Source: Alphaproteobacteria bacterium
GTDB taxonomy: Bacteria > Pseudomonadota > Alphaproteobacteria > Reyranellales > Reyranellaceae
Assembly: GCA_019635875.1 (NCBI GenBank)
Contig: JAHBYP010000002.1
Location: forward strand, 992,001-1,056,000
Length of the DNA: 64,000 nucleotides
Reading direction: 5' to 3'
Shown here: one piece after another, positions 60,195-64,000 of the stretch
Layout of the letters: each line of letters begins with the position of its first letter
Position numbering within the stretch: position 1 is the stretch's first letter
Position numbers and translations under genes: made by a program
Notes under the pieces: model-generated
The model's input: the letters and a program-made list of their open reading frames with translations, nothing else
Told to the model about the DNA's origin: nothing
Databases searched by the model: none

Positions 60195-61583
60195 GTGACT
60201 GAAGTGGCTTCGATGGCCGGACGGACGTCCGCCGCGCTGTCGCGCGAGCGCGCCATCCTCGACGCGCCGATCGTGCCCACCATCCTGCGGCTGGCGGCGC
60301 CGAATGCGCTGATCGTGCTGGTGCAGGCCGCCGTCGTCGTCACCGAGACGGTGTTCGTCGGCACGCTGGGGCGCGACGCGCTGGCGGCCAACGCGATGGT
60401 CTTTCCCTTCCTCGTGCTGATGCAGACCATGTCGACCGGCGCCATGGGCGGCGGCGTGTCCTCGGCGGTGGCGCGCGCGCTGGGCGCCGGCGACCTCGAG
60501 CGCGCCCGCGCCGTGGCGCTGCACGCCATCATCATCGCGCTCGGCTTCGGGTTGTTCTTCACCGGCTTGATGCAGGCGCTGGGTCCGGCGATCTACCGCG
60601 CGCTGGGTGCGCAGGGCCGCGTGCTCGAGCTGGCGCTGACCTACTCCGACCTGCTGTTCGCCGGCATCGCGCTGCTGTGGATGCAGAACACGCTGGTCAG
60701 CCTGGTACGCGGCACCGGCAACATGAAACTGCCCACGGCGATCATGCTGGGCTCCTCGATGCTGCAGATCGCGCTCGGCTATGTGCTGACCATCGGCGTC
60801 GGCCCGCTGCGCCCGATCGGCATCGGCGGCATCGCGCTGTCGCTGCTGATCGCCGCCGCCGCGGGATCGCTGGCGACGCTGGCGATCCTGCTGGCGCCAG
60901 GCGCGCGGGTGCGCCTGGCGGTGACAGGCGTGCGACCGCGGCCGGCGCTGTTCCTCGACATCCTGCGCGTGGGTGGCGTGGCGATCTTCTTCTCGCTGCA
61001 GAACGCCTTCGCGGTGCTGGTGATGTCGGGCCTGGTCGCGGGCTTCGGCGCCGCCGCGGTCGCCGGCTATGGAATCGGCGCGCGCCTCGAGATGCTGCAG
61101 ATCCCGATCGCCTTCGGCTTCGGCGCGGCGCTGGTGCCGATGGTCGGCATGAATGTCGGCGCCGGCCAGATCGGGCGCGCGCGCCGCATCGCGCTGATCG
61201 GCTCGCTGATGGCCGGCGCGGCATCCGGCCTCATCGGCCTGATCTTCGCTCTGGCGCCCGCGCTGTGGTCCGGCCTCTACACCGCCGACGCCGCGGTGCA
61301 GGCAGCCACCGCCACCTACCTCACGCGCGTCGGCCCCACCCTGGGCGCCTTCGGCTTCGGCATCTGCCTCTATTTCGCAACGCAGGGCTCCGGGCGCGTG
61401 CTGGGCCCGGTGCTCGCCGCGACCGGGCGCCTCGGGCTGATCGGCCTGGGCGCATGGGCCGTGCTCGCGGCGGGATGGGGATACGACTGGCTGAGCTGGA
61501 TGGTCGCAGGCGCCATGGGTGCCTATGGCCTGCTGGCCTTCGCGGTCCTGCGCCTCTCGACCTGGCAGCGGCCGGGCGGCTGA
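60195..61583 (+). CDS. MATE-family multidrug exporter
   Basis: A 462-residue transporter with twelve predicted membrane helices in two related halves. The first half begins Pro-Thr-Ile-Leu-Arg-Leu-Ala-Ala-Pro and contains Thr-Glu-Thr-Val-Phe-Val-Gly-Thr-Leu-Gly; the second repeats Leu-Arg-Val-Gly-Gly-Val and Ala-Gly-Tyr-Gly-Ile-Gly. MATE pumps expel cationic drugs by proton or sodium antiport. The start is GTG 60195 with GGGAG seven bases upstream; an upstream ATG gives no better protein. No regulator is beside it. Confidence 0.92.
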   Translation: MTEVASMAGRTSAALSRERAILDAPIVPTILRLAAPNALIVLVQAAVVVTETVFVGTLGRDALAANAMVFPFLVLMQTMSTGAMGGGVSSAVARALGAGDLERARAVALHAIIIALGFGLFFTGLMQALGPAIYRALGAQGRVLELALTYSDLLFAGIALLWMQNTLVSLVRGTGNMKLPTAIMLGSSMLQIALGYVLTIGVGPLRPIGIGGIALSLLIAAAAGSLATLAILLAPGARVRLAVTGVRPRPALFLDILRVGGVAIFFSLQNAFAVLVMSGLVAGFGAAAVAGYGIGARLEMLQIPIAFGFGAALVPMVGMNVGAGQIGRARRIALIGSLMAGAASGLIGLIFALAPALWSGLYTADAAVQAATATYLTRVGPTLGAFGFGICLYFATQGSGRVLGPVLAATGRLGLIGLGAWAVLAAGWGYDWLSWMVAGAMGAYGLLAFAVLRLSTWQRPGG

Positions 61584-61647
61584 GCCGGGAACGTCGGCGC
61601 ATCCGGGGCGTTGTTCGAAGTTCCCCGTCCCCGCCGGAAGAACCATC

Positions 61648-61833
61648 ATGTCGTCGTCACAGTCCCGTACAGCGTCGGTCATCACTGATCCCTCGGTGAT
61701 CGAGGAGATCAAGACCACGGTCTATGTCGACAGCGCGCGACTCAAGGTCCTGTCGCAGGAAAGCCGGATCCACGTGGCCGACGAGGCGCATCCGCCCGGC
61801 AACGTCAGCGCGCCGCCGGAGGAATCCGTCTGA
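61648..61833 (+). CDS. Small hypothetical protein, 61 residues
   Basis: Starts Met-Ser-Ser-Ser-Gln-Ser-Arg-Thr-Ala-Ser-Val-Ile-Thr-Asp and ends Pro-Pro-Glu-Glu-Ser-Val. It is polar, with one short helix-prone run and no membrane segment. GGAAG precedes ATG 61648. The 3' end overlaps the convergent DUF1272 gene by 29 bases. I do not recognise it; coding character is moderate. Confidence 0.5.
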   Translation: MSSSQSRTASVITDPSVIEEIKTTVYVDSARLKVLSQESRIHVADEAHPPGNVSAPPEESV

Positions 61834-62116
61834 TCCGCAGCGAGTGTGCGGCGATCTCGTCGCGACTCCAGGACAAATTGCGGCGCGTCGTCGAGGGCGG
61901 GCGCTTGAGCACGCAAAGTCCCGGCCGCCATTCGTTGGCCGGCCGTATCGGACGCGGCGCGAAGCCGCCGCCGCAGTTCGGGCACACGTTGTGCAGCACC
62001 GTGTCGACGCAGGCGGCGCAGAAGGTGCACTCGTAGCTGCAGATGCGCGCCTCCTCCGACGCCGGCGGCAGGTCCTTGTCGCAGCATTCGCAGTTTGGCC
62101 GCAGCTCGAGCGCCAT
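61805..62116 (-). CDS. DUF1272 zinc-ribbon protein
   Basis: A 103-residue protein of the DUF1272 family: Met-Ala-Leu-Glu-Leu-Arg-Pro-Asn-Cys-Glu-Cys-Cys-Asp-Lys-Asp-Leu-Pro start, Ile-Cys-Ser-Tyr-Glu-Cys-Thr-Phe-Cys, and Cys-Pro-Asn-Cys-Gly-Gly-Gly, giving enough Cys for two zinc sites. Family function is unknown. ATG 62116 is preferred with AGAGGA upstream; nine upstream codons are rejected. The C-terminal 30 residues are basic and probably not part of the family core. Confidence 0.88.
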   Translation of the reverse strand: MALELRPNCECCDKDLPPASEEARICSYECTFCAACVDTVLHNVCPNCGGGFAPRPIRPANEWRPGLCVLKRPPSTTRRNLSWSRDEIAAHSLRIRRIPPAAR

Positions 62117-62203
62117 CGTCCTCTCCCTCGCGTGGACAGGCACGACGTAGGCCGGTTGCGCGCCGGCGGAAATGACAAAGACCCGGCGATTTCTGCCAGG
62201 GTG

Positions 62204-62893
62204 CTACGGCTGCAGGCGGTAGCCGCCCTTGTCGGTCAGCAGGATCTGCGCCTGGGCGGGATCCTTCTCGATCTTCTGGCGCAGGCGGTAGATGTGCGTC
62301 TCCAGCGTGTGCGTGGTGACGCCGGCGTTGTAGCCCCAGACCTCGCCCAGCAGCTGGTCGCGGCCGACCGATCGCGGCCCGGCGCGGTAGAGGTATTTCA
62401 GGATCGAGGTTTCCTTCTCGGTCAGCCGTACCTTCTTCTTGCCGTCGTTCTCGACCAGCATCTTGTTGGCGGGCTGGAACTCGTAGGGACCGATCTGCAG
62501 GATCGCGTCCTCGCTGCGCTCGTGCTGGCGCAGATGGGCGCGCAGGCGCGCCAGCAGCACGTTGATGCGGAACGGCTTGGTGACGTAGTCATTGGCGCCC
62601 GAATCGAGGCCGAGGATGGCGTCGGCATCCGAATCGGCACCGGTGAGCATGATGATCGGCGCGCGCACGCCCTGGCGGCGCATCAGCCGGCAGATGTCGC
62701 GGCCGTCGGCGTCAGGCAGGGCGACGTCGAGCAGGATGGCGTCGTAAAGCGCCGCCTTGGCCTTCTCCAGACCCTCGGCGCCTGTCGCCGCCGCCGTGGT
62801 GACGAAGCCGTCATAGAGATCGAGCTGCTCCGCCAGCACGGCGCGCAGCGCCGCATCGTCGTCGACCAGCAGGATCTTCTTGCCTTTGGTCAT
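62204..62893 (-). CDS. OmpR-family response regulator, second copy
   Basis: A 229-residue regulator. Receiver: Asp11-Asp12-Asp13, phospho-acceptor Asp56 (Leu-Leu-Asp-Val-Ala-Leu-Pro-Asp), Lys106. The winged helix (about 130-225) ends Lys-Gly-Gly-Tyr-Arg-Leu-Gln-Pro. It resembles alphaproteobacterial regulators without a neighbouring kinase gene; none is beside it here. ATG 62893 begins Met-Thr-Lys-Gly-Lys-Lys-Ile-Leu-Leu-Val; a longer start (26 codons) is possible. The GTATCG palindrome is 100 bases upstream. Confidence 0.93.
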   Translation of the reverse strand: MTKGKKILLVDDDAALRAVLAEQLDLYDGFVTTAAATGAEGLEKAKAALYDAILLDVALPDADGRDICRLMRRQGVRAPIIMLTGADSDADAILGLDSGANDYVTKPFRINVLLARLRAHLRQHERSEDAILQIGPYEFQPANKMLVENDGKKKVRLTEKETSILKYLYRAGPRSVGRDQLLGEVWGYNAGVTTHTLETHIYRLRQKIEKDPAQAQILLTDKGGYRLQP

Positions 62894-62992
62894 GGCACCA
62901 TCGAGTACGGGTTCAAGGGGCGAGACGGATGCAAGGCGATGGAACGACATGCTTATACCATCCTGTGACACGGCACGGCCATGGTGCGCCGT

Positions 62993-63007
62993 GTATCGTC
63001 CCGATAC
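62993..63007. promoter_or_regulatory. GTATCG-TCC-CGATAC palindrome upstream of the second regulator
   Basis: The same GTATCG-N3-CGATAC palindrome as at 49583-49597, here about 35-40 bases upstream of a TATAAG (minus strand, near 62950-62955) that could be the -10 element. It falls where an activator would bind. Confidence 0.55.
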
Positions 63008-63031
63008 GCCTCACGTTGTTTCACGGATCGG

Positions 63032-63904
63032 TCAGGGCAGCATCAACTCGTGCAGCGCCGGCCAGGCGGGTCCGTGCGGCTCGAACAGGCGGTCGAGCAC
63101 CGAGAAATGGTTGTCGCCGGGCGTCTCGATCACCGCGACCGGCGCCACCCCGGCATCGGCAAGCGCCCGGGCGTAGTCGCGGGTCTGGCGCACCAGCTCG
63201 GGCAGCTCGGCGGCGCCCACCACCAGCACCGTCGGCGGCGCGAGCCGCGCGATATGGTGGATCGGGCTCAGCCGGCGCGCCTCCTCGGCGTCCATGCGGC
63301 AGGCGTCGTTGAGGTAGCACAGCCGGATCGGCTCGAGATCGTAGAGGCCCGACAGCGGCAGGGCGCCGGCGATCGCCGCGGCGGGCAGTCCGTAGGCGGT
63401 CCAGTCGGTGTGCGCCAGGGTGGCGGCGATGTGCCCGCCGGCGGAATGGCCGCTGACGGTGATGCGGCGCGGATCCAGCCCGATCGATGCGGCATTGCCA
63501 TGCAGCCAGATCACCACCTGGCGCACCTGCTCGACCAGCTCGCTCATGGTGACGAAGGGACACAGATCGTAGGTCGCCGCGATGTAGAGCGCGCCGGCCT
63601 CGCACACCTGCGGCGCGGGAAAGCTGTAGGCGTCCTTGTGATTGCCCTGCCAGTAGCCGCCGTGGAAATAGAGCAGCGCCGGCCACCCGCCGGCCGGCGC
63701 CGGCCCGGCGGGGCGGAACACATCGAGGCGCTGGCGCGGCGAGGCGCCATAGGCGACGTCGAGCCGGCAGGGCACCGACCGTCGGGCCGCCACGCTGTCG
63801 GCCTGCCAGCGATCGACGTAGCGCTGGAAGTCCGGCGTGTGGTTGCGGTTGTTGTAGGCGGCGTCGAGCCCGGCGCGGTCGAAGGAACGGTAAATCGCGG
63901 TCAT
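63032..63904 (-). CDS. Kynurenine formamidase-like alpha/beta hydrolase
   Basis: A 290-residue alpha/beta hydrolase. His81-Gly-Gly-Tyr-Trp85 oxyanion loop, Gly-His-Ser154-Ala-Gly-Gly elbow and His266 in Gly-Asp-Asn-His-Phe-Ser give a complete triad, in the arrangement used by KFA/BD-FAE-type enzymes. The tryptophan pathway itself is not represented nearby, so an arylformamidase or carboxylesterase role is inference. AAGGGG precedes ATG 63904, and its first bases overlap the stop of the preceding gene as ATGA, indicating an operon. Confidence 0.85.
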   Translation of the reverse strand: MTAIYRSFDRAGLDAAYNNRNHTPDFQRYVDRWQADSVAARRSVPCRLDVAYGASPRQRLDVFRPAGPAPAGGWPALLYFHGGYWQGNHKDAYSFPAPQVCEAGALYIAATYDLCPFVTMSELVEQVRQVVIWLHGNAASIGLDPRRITVSGHSAGGHIAATLAHTDWTAYGLPAAAIAGALPLSGLYDLEPIRLCYLNDACRMDAEEARRLSPIHHIARLAPPTVLVVGAAELPELVRQTRDYARALADAGVAPVAVIETPGDNHFSVLDRLFEPHGPAWPALHELMLP

Positions 63905-64000
63905 GATAACCCCTTGATACCGAAGGCCCATTCGGCTCGGCCGGCGATCTCGCTGGGCGAGCGATGCGTCCTGCCGGCCGCGTGACTTGCGCGCCTCCAT
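63901..64000 (-). CDS. C-terminus of the preceding operon gene (partial)
   Basis: A minus-strand frame enters from the window edge and ends at TGA 63901-63903, overlapping the hydrolase ATG as ATGA. Its last residues, Ser-Pro-Ser-Glu-Ile-Ala-Gly-Arg-Ala-Glu-Trp-Ala-Phe-Gly, look like real protein. No family can be named from about 32 residues. Confidence 0.5.
   Translation of the reverse strand, partial: WRRASHAAGRTHRSPSEIAGRAEWAFGIKGLS

Overview
The window is about 64 kb of very GC-rich chromosomal DNA from an alphaproteobacterium. The evidence is a GGAAC-N16-CGTT promoter of the EcfG type in front of a YqjD/YqjE/DUF1328 stress cluster, an aconitase of the AcnA type, a LivGHMKF-type importer led by an acyl-CoA ligase, and several families of dispersed palindromic intergenic repeats. 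A Reyranella-, Rhodospirillales- or Rhizobiales-like soil organism would fit, but the genus cannot be fixed from this sequence. I see no rRNA, tRNA, CRISPR array, insertion sequence, prophage or plasmid functions. It reads as ordinary chromosome with some accessory genes.

Layout. 1-15 kb: mostly minus-strand metabolic genes: adenosine/PfkB kinase, glycosyltransferase, cytochrome P450 with a phosphotriesterase-like enzyme, nitroreductase, a VOC-alpha/beta hydrolase fusion, an NADPH oxidoreductase coupled to a small unknown gene, and acnA. A secreted TPR protein and a hydrolase follow. 15-20 kb: one 1590-residue helicase-nuclease of the Hhe antiphage type. 20-28.4 kb: an acyl-CoA ligase followed by LivG, LivH, LivM, a binding protein and LivF, which looks like an import-and-CoA-activate system for an organic acid. 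28.4-33.7 kb: stress membrane proteins behind an EcfG-type promoter, a membrane zinc peptidase, a PaaK-like ligase with an SDR, a decayed relic of a Bug/TctC binding protein, and an exported PCMT-like methyltransferase ending in a terminator. 33.8-46 kb: a giant membrane protein with a spermidine-synthase-like core, a DEAD-box helicase, a MurA whose catalytic Cys is Asp, a DinB/Ogt pair, a two-domain lipase, a TauD dioxygenase and an MscS channel.

46-51.3 kb is the most unusual part. A hybrid histidine kinase is divergent from a secreted protein built on an exact five-residue Asn-Gly repeat, which is followed by a small membrane protein and an OmpR-type regulator. The divergent promoter region holds six GTATCG/CGATAC hexamers, two of them forming GTATCG-N3-CGATAC. 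The same palindrome occurs once more, upstream of the second OmpR-type regulator near 63 kb. 51-64 kb: a MocR regulator divergent from an NTF2-like protein/epimerase pair, acetyl-CoA synthetase, a YcaQ-type glycosylase, a CPBP protease, a methyltransferase, a MATE exporter, a DUF1272 zinc-finger protein, the second OmpR regulator and a kynurenine-formamidase-like hydrolase.

Four repeat families recur (A, B, C and D). A and B lie only between genes on the same strand. D, and most C copies, lie between convergent genes, where they probably serve as two-way terminators. Starts were moved inward from the longest open frame wherever a Shine-Dalgarno site, a signal peptide or family alignment decided it. 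Functions are from recognised motifs only; no database search was run.
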